Below, one piece after another: positions 7,634-16,010 of a stretch of 24,013 nt of DNA. This DNA is from DATDCV01 sp036524155 (GTDB lineage: Bacteria > Verrucomicrobiota > Verrucomicrobiia > Limisphaerales > UBA8199). Position 1 is the stretch's first letter, and every line of letters begins with the position of its first letter. Under the pieces are notes generated by a model. It was not told the DNA's origin and did not search any database. It saw nothing but the letters and a program-made list of their open reading frames with translations. The DNA lies in assembly GCA_036524155.1 (NCBI GenBank), contig DATDCV010000583.1, positions 1 to 24,013 on the forward strand, read 5' to 3'. The translations under genes were made by a program, and so were the position numbers.

Positions 7634-9010
7634 TCAAGGACCCTGGCGCGGAGTCAGGGCGGCCTGCTTCATCGGCGCCGGAGCTTCGAACTGCCATTTG
7701 CCTTGCTTGTATTCCGCCATCACCACGGGCGCAACATTATCCCACCGACCATCGAAACGCATATAACCCGTCACCCCATTGTAATCTTCGAGGTTGGCCA
7801 GGATGCGTTGCACCCGGTAGCGATTCGGACCGGCCCTCTTGATGGCGTCGACCAGCAGCCGGGCGCCGTCATAACTGTAGCCGGCGTAGGCCTCCGGCTT
7901 GACCCCATACCGCTTCAGGAACTTTTGGGAAAAAGCCTGCCAGGCCGCATCCTTTTTGTTGGGATCGAAAAAGTACATCGCGATAGTGCCGTCCGCGGCG
8001 GCGCCGGCGGTTTTGGCGTATTCGGGCTCAACGACGCGGTCGAACCCGAAGAACGCCGCTTTGACACCCGCGGCGCGCAACTGGGCGGCCGCCAGTCCCG
8101 CGTCCGCCGGGTTGCCCCAAAAGACAACCGCGTCCGGGCCCGCTTGTTTCACCACGGCGATCTGCGTCGCGAGCGCGTGGTCACCGTCGCGAAAATTGAT
8201 CTCCTGCAAAACCGGGTGGCCCAGGCGCCGCACGGCGTCCACAAATGGCCGAACCCCCATCCGGCCGGGCCGGCTGTTGGTGCGCATCACGACGATCTTC
8301 GTCAACCCCTTCTGCTTCACGACCAGGTCCGCCAACCGGTAGCCCTGCTGCCGATTATCGGGAAAGAGCCTGATCAACCACGGGATTTGCGTTTCGGTCA
8401 GCGACGGGTCGGGGTCGGAGCAGTTGACCATGAACGTTTCTATCTTCAGCGCAACGCGCAGCGCCACATGCGTAGCATCACCATCGATTGTCCCGATGAA
8501 CGCAAGGACTTCATTGTCGGCAAACTCGACGGCGATGTTCGCCGCGCTCCCCCATTGGGGTGAATCAGCCTTCTCCACCAACTCAAACGGAAGCTCCCCG
8601 GGCTTCCGCGCGGCATTGGCTTCTTCGAACGCGAGCAGCACTCCTTTCCGGCTGAGCTCGCCCCGAACCGCTTCCGTGCCGTAAGGCGGGGGGCTGAGCA
8701 GCCCCACCTTCAGCGAAGTGAGGTTTGGCGGGTCTGGATAGTCGCGGCCCGGCCCGCGGAACGGCAGGCGTTCGAGCCAATACTTGTAGTAGGGCTCGAT
8801 GTTTCGATACGGCAGCATTTCGGCCGGCGCATTGCCGTAATACGGGTATTCTCCCTCGTTCGTTTTTTGGACGGCGGGCGCGTCCGCCGGCAGCAACGGC
8901 TCCGCGGTGTACGTGTTCGTGTCCGGTTTGTCCCGGTACTGAGCGTGGACCACGGGGACGGCAAGGAAGATTGCGGAAACAAGGACGGCGAAGCGGCGCG
9001 GTGTCTTCAT
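7634..9010 (-). CDS. LivK-like periplasmic substrate-binding protein (first of a pair)
   Basis: This is a 458-aa exported protein with signal peptide at residues 1-23 (cleavage near VVHA-QYRD). A roughly 75-residue N-terminal extension (EMLPYRNIEPYYKYWLERLP, then FRGPGRDYPDPP) precedes the type I periplasmic-binding domain, which begins LKVGLLSPP. Core segments are GVLLAFEEANA, FIGTIDGDATHVALRVALK, LTETQIPWLIRLFPDNRQQGY and GYSYDGARLLVDAIKRAG, all typical of branched-chain amino acid/amide receptors. The ATG overlaps the stop of the upstream Rid-family gene (ATGA at 9010-9007), so translation is probably coupled. The ligand is unknown. A neighbouring paralogue and the absence of transporter subunits suggest a binding or sensing role rather than a self-contained importer. 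Confidence 0.9.
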   Translation of the reverse strand: MKTPRRFAVLVSAIFLAVPVVHAQYRDKPDTNTYTAEPLLPADAPAVQKTNEGEYPYYGNAPAEMLPYRNIEPYYKYWLERLPFRGPGRDYPDPPNLTSLKVGLLSPPPYGTEAVRGELSRKGVLLAFEEANAARKPGELPFELVEKADSPQWGSAANIAVEFADNEVLAFIGTIDGDATHVALRVALKIETFMVNCSDPDPSLTETQIPWLIRLFPDNRQQGYRLADLVVKQKGLTKIVVMRTNSRPGRMGVRPFVDAVRRLGHPVLQEINFRDGDHALATQIAVVKQAGPDAVVFWGNPADAGLAAAQLRAAGVKAAFFGFDRVVEPEYAKTAGAAADGTIAMYFFDPNKKDAAWQAFSQKFLKRYGVKPEAYAGYSYDGARLLVDAIKRAGPNRYRVQRILANLEDYNGVTGYMRFDGRWDNVAPVVMAEYKQGKWQFEAPAPMKQAALTPRQGP

Positions 9011-9600
9011 GAAGCCTCCGGACGGACGATGTAGGCGATGGCCTCGATTTCCACGAGCAGGTCGCTGCGGCAGATCCGCGCCTGGACCGCGGTGCTCGCG
9101 GGGAACGGGTTCAGGCCCAGCGCGCGGAAGAACTCATTGCGGATGGCGTTGAACTCCTCGTAGTCACGTTCGATGTCCCGCAAATAACAGGTGGTGCGGA
9201 CGATGTCCTGCCACGTCGCGCCTTCGCTTTCCAGCAGGCGTGTGATGTTATGATACGTGCGCCATAGCTGGGCCCGGAAGTCGCCCGGGTACAAGGTTTC
9301 GCCATTGGGGCCGACACTGGCCGTCCCGCTGATGAGCAACTGCGTGATGCCGCCGGGCAGTTCGACCCTCAGCCCCCGCACAAACGCGCTCCCGTACTCG
9401 CGCGCCTCGTTCAGGACGTCGGGCGCCGCGATCGCCTTCCTCTTCACCGGTGTCCGCCCTTTCGGGAGGCGCTTAATCAGCCCGGTCGGCGCGGGCTCGC
9501 AGGCCGGCAGGCCCAGCGCACTCCGTTCGATCTTTTCGCCGTCCGTGTAGGCGGTTTGAGCGGTTTCCTGTTTCCGCAATGCTGTGGGAATAGAGTTCAT
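9007..9600 (-). CDS. Divergent Rid-family (YjgF/YER057c/UK114) protein with N-terminal extension
   Basis: This 197-aa protein has an N-terminal extension of about 70 residues without recognisable domain, followed by a Rid-type domain (LLISGTASVGPNGETLYPGDFRAQ, then EEFNAIRNEFFRALG, then LLVEIEAIA). Canonical RidA uses an arginine in a PARS motif to bind the imine/enamine substrate's carboxylate. Here the matching place reads PAST (167-170), so classical 2-iminoacid hydrolysis is doubtful. The distal glutamates E184/E186 are kept. The start is the ATG at 9600 because GAGAGGTG (9612 to 9605) lies 4 nt upstream; the frame extends to 9666 but would overlap the preceding gene. No signal peptide is visible, so it is probably cytosolic. 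A canonical RidA is encoded separately at 20375-20758. Confidence 0.85.
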   Translation of the reverse strand: MNSIPTALRKQETAQTAYTDGEKIERSALGLPACEPAPTGLIKRLPKGRTPVKRKAIAAPDVLNEAREYGSAFVRGLRVELPGGITQLLISGTASVGPNGETLYPGDFRAQLWRTYHNITRLLESEGATWQDIVRTTCYLRDIERDYEEFNAIRNEFFRALGLNPFPASTAVQARICRSDLLVEIEAIAYIVRPEAS

Positions 9601-9616
9601 AAAACACCTCTCGAAG

Positions 9617-10738
9617 TTACCGGGCGGCGGTCGCCGCCGGTTTTTGGCTTTCGGAAAAAATCGCATGGCTCAGCCCGTCGGAAGTCGCCAACCAGGCCTC
9701 ATGGTCGTCCGCCCAAATGCCGAGCACGAAATCATTGGCCAGGTGAGTCTCCATGCCCCGGCTCTCCACCGGTTTTCCCGGCCGCGCGATCTCGACCACG
9801 CCCTCCCCTTTCTCATTGGTGCGGTAATTCACCCAGGTGTTGCCATCGGTCACCGACAGCCCCCGGTCGGTCCCCACCCAGGCGACCCGGCGGTGCGCCC
9901 AGACAAAATTAACGAAATTGCCAATCAGCGGGGATTTCTTCTCCTGCCACGTCCGCCAGCGCGACCCGTCGTATCGCGACAGGCCAAAGTAGGTCCCCTG
10001 CCACATAATCCCGTCCTCCCAGGCGATCCACGAGGTGATGTCCGCCACCGGGCCGTCGTCCGGGAAAAGGTCAAAGTGAAAATCGCGGTCCGGGTCCCGG
10101 TGTTCTTTGAAGACTTTGCTGGCCGGATCATACTCGAGGATCCCGCCGCCCCAGACACCGACAAACACGCGGTCCTTGGCGCTCTTCACCGCGTACACCC
10201 AGGGCTCGTGCATCACCGTATTGTTGTGGTCGTAAATCGACCAGCCGCCGGTTTTCAAGTTGAACTCGCCCAGGCCCGCCGCGGTGGCGACCCACACCGT
10301 CGCGCCGTCCACGTCTACCCCGTAAACAACATTGTTGGGCATGCCGCAGCTCGTCTGGGTGTAGGTCGTGATCCGGCCGGCGCTGTACCGGTTCAGACCC
10401 CGCATCGTGCCGATCCACATGTCGCCGTTGCGCGTATCCTCGGCCATGCACATAACCATTGGATGGCTCAAACCGTTCTCGGTGCCGATCTTTCTGAACT
10501 TGCCGTCCTCCCTTACCAGGATGCCCTTGTAGGTTCCGACCCATAGCTTGCCGTCGCTTGCCGTCAGCACGCAATGGACCTTGTGTGAGGGCATCCCTTC
10601 CTTCATGCCAAGGTTTTCGAACCGTTCGATGACCGGGAAGGGGACATCGGCGACGGGCGCTGCGCGAAGGGTGTAGCCAGGGGCCAGTGTCGCGACGAGT
10701 GCCGCAACCAGCGCCGGTAGTGTTATTCCGGGGTTCAT
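9617..10738 (-). CDS. Secreted beta-propeller of two-component-regulator type
   Basis: This 373-aa protein has an N-terminal signal peptide (ALVAALVATLAPGYTLRAAP). Tandem Reg_prop-like blades follow, recognisable by repeated 'G.LWVGT..G' patterns: DGKLWVGTYKGI, NGDMWIGTMRGLNRY, ATVWVATAAGLGEF, DRVFVGVWGGGILEY, GIMWQGTYFGLSRYDG, RVAWVGTDRGLSV and EAWLATSDGLSH. That makes about seven blades, enough for one complete propeller. Such propellers are the periplasmic sensor part of hybrid two-component kinases, but here no transmembrane helix, kinase or regulator domain follows. It is therefore a free periplasmic or secreted propeller of unknown ligand. The stop lies 16 bp before the Rid-family gene and the start 14 bp after the cytochrome gene, consistent with one transcript. 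Confidence 0.85.
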   Translation of the reverse strand: MNPGITLPALVAALVATLAPGYTLRAAPVADVPFPVIERFENLGMKEGMPSHKVHCVLTASDGKLWVGTYKGILVREDGKFRKIGTENGLSHPMVMCMAEDTRNGDMWIGTMRGLNRYSAGRITTYTQTSCGMPNNVVYGVDVDGATVWVATAAGLGEFNLKTGGWSIYDHNNTVMHEPWVYAVKSAKDRVFVGVWGGGILEYDPASKVFKEHRDPDRDFHFDLFPDDGPVADITSWIAWEDGIMWQGTYFGLSRYDGSRWRTWQEKKSPLIGNFVNFVWAHRRVAWVGTDRGLSVTDGNTWVNYRTNEKGEGVVEIARPGKPVESRGMETHLANDFVLGIWADDHEAWLATSDGLSHAIFSESQKPAATAAR

Positions 10739-10752
10739 AACAACATTTGCGG

Positions 10753-12723
10753 TCAGAGAGTTTTGAGGTAATCGATCAAGTCGTTGAGTTGGATCTTGTT
10801 CATGTAACTGCTGACGCCGTGCATGTCGTTGGTGTTATAGATGGTCCAGAGCTCTTCGAGCGTTTGGGCGCGGCCGTCGTGCAAATAAGGCGCGGAGTCG
10901 GCGATCCCCAGCAGATGCGGCGCGTCGAACGCGGCAGACGAATCGAAAGGCCCTTTGGTGCCGACGTTGAACGGGAGTTTGACCGTGTACAGCGGCGGCG
11001 GATGGCAGGTGACACACCGGCGCGCCAGCGGAATCTCTTTTCCATCGGGCGTTTTGGTGGCGAAGAAAATGGCGCGCCCGCGTTCCTCAGACTGGGTCAG
11101 CTTGTCCCCGGCATGCCGGGCGATGCGTGGAGGCGGCAGCGACTGGATAAACGTGGTCAGATCTTTCAACTGCGCTGCGGGAAACGGCTCGGTCCGCATC
11201 AGCACCCGGGCGAACCGCGGTCCGCACTGAATCTCCAGCGTCGGGTTCTTCCCGTTCCATTTGAACGGCTCGGTGCCAGCCACGCCTTGGAGGCTGCGGT
11301 TGTCGAGCAGGTTGTCTCCTATCCCGTCGCCGTCAAAATCGTAACTCAGCCCGTCCACGTGGCCGTCCGGGTGGCACGACCGGCAGGAGAACTGGTGCTG
11401 GAAGGTGTAGGCTGAGGAGGTAAACACCCGCTCGCCCCGGCGGATCGGGTCGCTCTGCCCGCCGTCTCCCAACACGATCCGGCCCAACGGTTGAAGCGTC
11501 CTCGCGTCCGCGACCAGGACGGTGTCCTCGAGCCGTTCAGCCACAAAAATCTTCGACCCGTCCCCGGAAACCACCACCTGGCGCGGATTGCGCTTCGTCG
11601 GGATGCGCCCGATGACATACTCGGAGGAAAGCGCCAGATCATAAATGGCCTCCTGCTTCTCGGCCACGCTCGCCCTTCCCAGCCATTTGGCCAGTCGCTC
11701 CAAATCCACCACGCTGACGACGTCGCTGCCGCCAGAGGCGACAAACGCCCGGCGCGCCCCGGGGTCGACCGCGACCGCCGAGGGATCGGAAAAATAATCG
11801 TTGGCCTCATCGAGCGGCATTTGGATGACCTCGCCGGACTTGAGGTCCGTCACCGCTAAACCACTGGACATCACCCAGCCGTTGGCGACCTGGGTAATCG
11901 GCACCTGGTTGCGCACCTTCACCAGCGGCACCAGCACCCAGGAACGGGCGGGCACCACGCTGGCCCCTTCGGAAAGATGCGCCGAATCCAATGTGTCGCG
12001 GCGCACCACTCGCGTTGTGCCCGGGTCCACTACGGTAATCTCCGCCGCCGGCCCGGTTCTCAATGTCTCCAGTCCAACCAGACGATTGGCCACAAATACC
12101 CGCGAACCATCCGGCATGGCAGTCACGGCAAACGGCTCGCGCCCGGCCGCCGGCCGGGTCAGCTCCGCCAGGGGCGACACCGAGAGAATTGAAAGATCGT
12201 CGGAGATGGAATTCGCAACCACCAGGCGGTCGCCTTTGGCGGTGCGGCAGAATGCGACGCTGGCCGGGCCCAGTCCGACCCCCAGCGAACCCGTTTCCGT
12301 CAGGCCCGCAGTTTCGAGCACCGCCAACCGGTCTCCGTTCTTGCACGCGACAAACAGGCTGCTGCCCTCAGGGTTAAGCGCCAACCCAAACGGCCCCCCG
12401 GCCACCCGGGCACGCCGCAGCACTTTCAGCGACGCCACATCCGCTTCGGCCACCTCGTCGCGGTCATCCAGGGCGACGTAAATCCGTTTCCCATCCGGCG
12501 ACAACGCCAGGCCGGCGGGAGAGTCGTGATGCGGGCGCGGCCGGGCCCACGGCAGCCGCTTCGTGGAAACAAAATGGCATTGGAAACAGGAAGCCTTGGC
12601 CAATGGCTCCTGGCCGATCTTTCTGCGGATATGTGTGGTGCTGCCAAAATGGTGCCCGAGCCAGCCGAGCAGGATCGCCAACCCGACGCCTCCGAGGCCG
12701 TAAATCAGGGCTCGTAAGTTCAT
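10753..12723 (-). CDS. Membrane-anchored beta-propeller cytochrome c with MauG/cytochrome c peroxidase-like C-terminus
   Basis: This is a 656-aa exported multiheme protein. An N-terminal transmembrane anchor spans about residues 5-26. A first heme motif CFQCH is at 46-50. A YVTN/NHL-like propeller follows at about 65-430 (repeated 'ALSPDGKRIYVAL', 'MPDGSRVFVANR', 'VSGDGSKIFVAER'). Two further heme motifs are CRSCH at 447-451 and CVTCH at 570-574. The C-terminus 'APHLLGIADSAPYLHDGRA' is the signature segment of di-heme cytochrome c peroxidase/MauG-like proteins. It probably carries electrons or reduces peroxide in the periplasm; the substrate cannot be told. The ATG at 12723 follows the upstream stop codon with no gap, suggesting coupling. 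An electron-relay role with the HzsA-related neighbour is inference. Confidence 0.88.
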   Translation of the reverse strand: MNLRALIYGLGGVGLAILLGWLGHHFGSTTHIRRKIGQEPLAKASCFQCHFVSTKRLPWARPRPHHDSPAGLALSPDGKRIYVALDDRDEVAEADVASLKVLRRARVAGGPFGLALNPEGSSLFVACKNGDRLAVLETAGLTETGSLGVGLGPASVAFCRTAKGDRLVVANSISDDLSILSVSPLAELTRPAAGREPFAVTAMPDGSRVFVANRLVGLETLRTGPAAEITVVDPGTTRVVRRDTLDSAHLSEGASVVPARSWVLVPLVKVRNQVPITQVANGWVMSSGLAVTDLKSGEVIQMPLDEANDYFSDPSAVAVDPGARRAFVASGGSDVVSVVDLERLAKWLGRASVAEKQEAIYDLALSSEYVIGRIPTKRNPRQVVVSGDGSKIFVAERLEDTVLVADARTLQPLGRIVLGDGGQSDPIRRGERVFTSSAYTFQHQFSCRSCHPDGHVDGLSYDFDGDGIGDNLLDNRSLQGVAGTEPFKWNGKNPTLEIQCGPRFARVLMRTEPFPAAQLKDLTTFIQSLPPPRIARHAGDKLTQSEERGRAIFFATKTPDGKEIPLARRCVTCHPPPLYTVKLPFNVGTKGPFDSSAAFDAPHLLGIADSAPYLHDGRAQTLEELWTIYNTNDMHGVSSYMNKIQLNDLIDYLKTL

Positions 12724-14187
12724 TTATGGCGCTTTCCCGGCCAGGGCGTTTTCCGGCGGACTGCACAGCCGCGGCAGCGGCGCACGAACCGCCAGCGGAC
12801 GATGATTATGCGGCGCCCGGTTGTGGGCGGCATGGCAGCCCACGCACGAGCGGTTCTCGCCCGAGCGCACCCACAAAGTGGGTAGCTCGCGGCGGACGAT
12901 CTTTCCTTGCTGGTCGAGGGCTTCAAATCCGAGAGGAACATCGGCGGGTACCTCAGCCATGAAGGAGCCGTCCGCCTGCACATCCACCTCGCCGAGGACC
13001 CGCAGGCCTCCCGCCGGCGCAGCGGCGGTCAGCCGCACCCGAGTTGCTTTAGCCGCTGGGCGGTCCTCTTTCCGGAACGTAGTGTCATTGACATCCAGGC
13101 ACAGGATTTGGCCCGTGCGCTTCGCTGGTTCCATCGTCGAGATCCGGCCCAGCGGGGGCGAGGAAGAAACGGCCTCGACGGCTTCGATCGTGTTCCACCC
13201 GGGATCAACAAACAGGGGGCTGCCCAAAGAACGGGCTGTCCGCACAACCCGAAAACACGCCCACGCGCCTTGACCGTCGGCTGCGGGCGGCACCTCGGCA
13301 CAAACCAACAGGTTGCTCTCTCCGGAGGGTCGCACGGACCGGATATGGACGGGGGCCTCGGGCAACAGCGGCGAACGGCTGACAAACGGGCGCGCCATGC
13401 GGACACAGTCCGCGGTGGTCGGGGCGGCGTGGTTCCCGTCCGCGGAAACGAGGAAGGCCACCCGGCCGTCATTGAGCTGCTTCGGGCTCCACAGAAACGC
13501 GGGCGGGTCATGTTGGCAGGCGAAAGCCATAACCTCCGTGCCGTCATTATTAACCGTGTAGAGAGCCGTGCCGGCGCCCACCCCGCGTGTTTCCGAAGGC
13601 CGGCCCGACACAAATAGAATGCGTCCGTCGAGCAACATGCTGGGGTCGGCGGCGCCGGTGGGAGCAAAGGTGAGTTGCCTCGATTTCCCGCCTTGACCTT
13701 GGACATACAGTTGCGGGACTCGGGAGGCGGCGTCGGCGGGCGCCGCGAAAACCAGGCTGCCGTGGGGCAGCAGGGCCGGCTGCATCGCCCCGCCCGGCAC
13801 CGAAGTCAACGCTCGCGGCCGCCCGCTGTCCAGCGTGCTTTCATAAATCTGCCAGTCGCGATCGGGTCCGGCTTTTCCCGCGAACACGACCATCCGGCCA
13901 TCGTAGGATACCACCGGGCTGGCTGCGGCGGTGAGCCCCTCGGACAAAATCCGGGTATGGGCAGCCGCAAACGGTGGTTTGGCGAGGACCAGGCGCGATC
14001 CGGGCGGGTAGCGCGAGTCCAAAGGATTCTTCGAGGGGGCGACGGCAGCCATCCTCGGCGTCTGCGTCAGAACCAAAGCTGGTTCAGTTCCATGGGCCGG
14101 CAGGCCAAAGGCGCCCGTCAGCATGCCCACCGTGCCGGCGACCGCCGTTTCGCAGATGAGCCTTCGGCCCTGGCGCCAGCCGATCAT
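12724..14187 (-). CDS. HzsA-related single-heme propeller protein
   Basis: This is a 487-aa exported protein with a signal peptide at about 1-33. A PD40/TolB-like propeller segment follows (SPVVSYDGRMVVFAGKAG, 'MQPALLPHGSLVFAAP', 'DPSMLLDGRILFVSGRP'). A region from about residue 365 has the look of the hydrazine synthase alpha-subunit middle domain: 'ILCLDVNDT', then 'VLGEVDVQADGSFMAEVPAD', then 'LPTLWVRSGENRSCVGCH'. The single CVGCH heme motif is at 448-452. In anammox bacteria HzsA works with HzsB and HzsC; neither is present here. This looks like the widespread 'HzsA-related' family of unknown function, and hydrazine synthesis should not be assumed. The start overlaps the upstream stop (ATGA at 14187-14184), so it is translationally coupled to the VCBS/ASPIC gene. 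Confidence 0.82.
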   Translation of the reverse strand: MIGWRQGRRLICETAVAGTVGMLTGAFGLPAHGTEPALVLTQTPRMAAVAPSKNPLDSRYPPGSRLVLAKPPFAAAHTRILSEGLTAAASPVVSYDGRMVVFAGKAGPDRDWQIYESTLDSGRPRALTSVPGGAMQPALLPHGSLVFAAPADAASRVPQLYVQGQGGKSRQLTFAPTGAADPSMLLDGRILFVSGRPSETRGVGAGTALYTVNNDGTEVMAFACQHDPPAFLWSPKQLNDGRVAFLVSADGNHAAPTTADCVRMARPFVSRSPLLPEAPVHIRSVRPSGESNLLVCAEVPPAADGQGAWACFRVVRTARSLGSPLFVDPGWNTIEAVEAVSSSPPLGRISTMEPAKRTGQILCLDVNDTTFRKEDRPAAKATRVRLTAAAPAGGLRVLGEVDVQADGSFMAEVPADVPLGFEALDQQGKIVRRELPTLWVRSGENRSCVGCHAAHNRAPHNHRPLAVRAPLPRLCSPPENALAGKAP

Positions 14188-15974
14188 TTTCGCTCCCCCG
14201 GTTCGCGGACCTTCAGGATCTGGTCCACTTTAATATTGGCGAGCTCCTGCACCTGTTTGCTGGGCCATTTGATCTCGATCCGGTCCACCTGACCGGCCTG
14301 GCCCAAACCGAAGTGAACTCTGCGGTCGCCCTGCATCAGGAACCCGAACGCGCAGCGCGATTCGGCAAAATAAGTCTTGCCACCAGCCGTCAGCTTGATC
14401 AAGGCGCCGAAACCGTCGCGGTTGCTCCGGGTGCCTTCGAGGTCAAGCGTGAGCCAGTGGTTGCCTGAGTTGTCGCGGTTGTGCAGCAGGAAACAACGGT
14501 CGCCCATCGCCGACACCAGCACGTCCAGCCGGCCATCGTTATCGAAATCCGCGACGCAGCTCCCGCGGGCGCGGACCTTGGTTTTGAAATAATTGCCCCC
14601 TTTGAGCGCCGCGTCGGCAAAGGTCCCGTCGCCCTTGTTCTCGAGCAGTAAACTTTCCCAGCCGACCAGGTAATGCGCGTCGCCGTTGGCAATGAAGATG
14701 TCCGGGCTGCCGTCGTTGTTGAAGTCGAGGAAGCACCCGCCCCAGCCCACAAATTGCGCCGTCAGAGCGCCCAGGCCGGACGCGAGCATGCGGTCATCGT
14801 AAATCCCTTTCGCGTTCCCCATATACAAGGAGCCGTAGCCCAGGCGCGTCACGAGAATGTCGTCGTAGCCGTCGCCGTCGCAGTCGCCGATCGTGGCAGC
14901 CATCGACCCGGCAGCTTCACCCATCGCGTTGAAGGCCACTGCGGCCTGTGGCGCCAGGTCCTTAAAGTGGCCCTTGCCGTCGTTTACCAGCAGCAGGTTG
15001 GGAGTGCCGTCGTCCGAGACGTAAAGGTCCGGCGCCCCATCCTGGTTATAGTCCAGCACCGCGACCGACATCGCCCGATGGCCGGCCACCTGAATGCCGG
15101 AGGATTCGCTGACGTCTTCGAACGTGCCGTTGCCGCGATTTCGGTAAAGCTTGTTGAACTGGGGTTTGTAGGCGAGCGGGCCGGGGTACGCGTCCGCGCT
15201 AAAGTAGAGCTGATAATTAGGGTCGAAGGTCAGGTAATTGGCGACGAAAAGATCCAGGTAACCGTCGCCGTCGATATCCAGCCACACCGCGCCAATGCCG
15301 GTGCCGCCGGCGTTCGCCACCCCTGCCTTCGCCGTCACATCTTCGAACGTCCCGTCGCTCCGGTTGTGGTACAGAATCGATCGGCCCACCCCCACCACGT
15401 AAAGGTCCGTATGACCATCGTTGTCAAAATCGCCTGCGGCAGCCGCCGTGCCGTAACCCGCACCCTCTACCCCCGCCTTTTTCGTAACGTCCTCGAATGT
15501 GCCGTCGCCCCGGTTCCGGTAGAGCGCGTTGGGCTGGCGCACCGTGCCCGCTTTGTGATGGGTCACGCCTTCCAGCGGACCCGAGTTGACCACATAAAAA
15601 TCCAGGAACCCGTCACCGTCGTAATCCAGCCAGGTCCCACCGGCGCCGTTCGATTCAATGATGTTGGCGATGCGGGTGTCGCAGAATTGGTGTACGAACC
15701 GGATGCCGGCCTTCGCGGTGACGTCCTCGAACAAGTCGGCCGGCTCCGCCGGGATTGGCGGTGTCGCCACCAGGTTCGCCGCGGGCACCACGGAAGGCAC
15801 GGACGACGCGCCCGAAGTCCGCGAAACCGATCGTTTGAAAAGCGACATGACGGTGGCCATCGCCACCAACCCCAGCGCGAGGAGGACGGCGAGGCCGGTC
15901 AACACTTTCCGGCGAGTCGAGCGGGTGGCTGGCACGGCTGTGGCAATTTGCGAGTCGGTCTTGGCATCAGGCAT
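14184..15974 (-). CDS. Membrane-anchored VCBS/FG-GAP repeat protein with ASPIC/UnbV domain
   Basis: The protein has 596 aa from the ATG at 15974. A short cytoplasmic N-terminus precedes a transmembrane helix at about 24-46 and a Ser/Pro/Ala linker. Then come seven FG-GAP/VCBS blades with calcium-binding DxDxDG-type loops near residues 117, 182, 233, 308, 364, 417 and 476 (for example LDYDGDGFLDFYVVN and DFDNDGHTDLYVVG). This is followed by an ASPIC/UnbV domain at about 515-585, including 'HFGLGQAGQVDRIEIKWPSK'. Family knowledge points to an integrin-alpha-like extracellular propeller; the biochemical role is unknown. A TTG at 16010 would lengthen it by 12 residues, but the ATG is preferred. 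It is the first gene of the tightly packed minus-strand run. Its leader contains a large hairpin. Confidence 0.9.
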   Translation of the reverse strand: MPDAKTDSQIATAVPATRSTRRKVLTGLAVLLALGLVAMATVMSLFKRSVSRTSGASSVPSVVPAANLVATPPIPAEPADLFEDVTAKAGIRFVHQFCDTRIANIIESNGAGGTWLDYDGDGFLDFYVVNSGPLEGVTHHKAGTVRQPNALYRNRGDGTFEDVTKKAGVEGAGYGTAAAAGDFDNDGHTDLYVVGVGRSILYHNRSDGTFEDVTAKAGVANAGGTGIGAVWLDIDGDGYLDLFVANYLTFDPNYQLYFSADAYPGPLAYKPQFNKLYRNRGNGTFEDVSESSGIQVAGHRAMSVAVLDYNQDGAPDLYVSDDGTPNLLLVNDGKGHFKDLAPQAAVAFNAMGEAAGSMAATIGDCDGDGYDDILVTRLGYGSLYMGNAKGIYDDRMLASGLGALTAQFVGWGGCFLDFNNDGSPDIFIANGDAHYLVGWESLLLENKGDGTFADAALKGGNYFKTKVRARGSCVADFDNDGRLDVLVSAMGDRCFLLHNRDNSGNHWLTLDLEGTRSNRDGFGALIKLTAGGKTYFAESRCAFGFLMQGDRRVHFGLGQAGQVDRIEIKWPSKQVQELANIKVDQILKVREPGERK

Positions 15975-16010
15975 AAGGGATAGAATTTGCAGAAACCCCG
16001 CGAAAAGCAA

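Noticed and set aside
12724..14187. Interpretation as a working hydrazine synthase (anammox)
   Set aside because: HzsB and HzsC are absent, only one CxxCH motif is present, and other features of the window point to Verrucomicrobiota rather than anammox planctomycetes.
14673..15983. 436-codon plus-strand open frame
   Set aside because: Antisense to the VCBS/ASPIC repeat gene; its Val/His/Arg repetitiveness mirrors the DxDxDG repeats on the coding strand.
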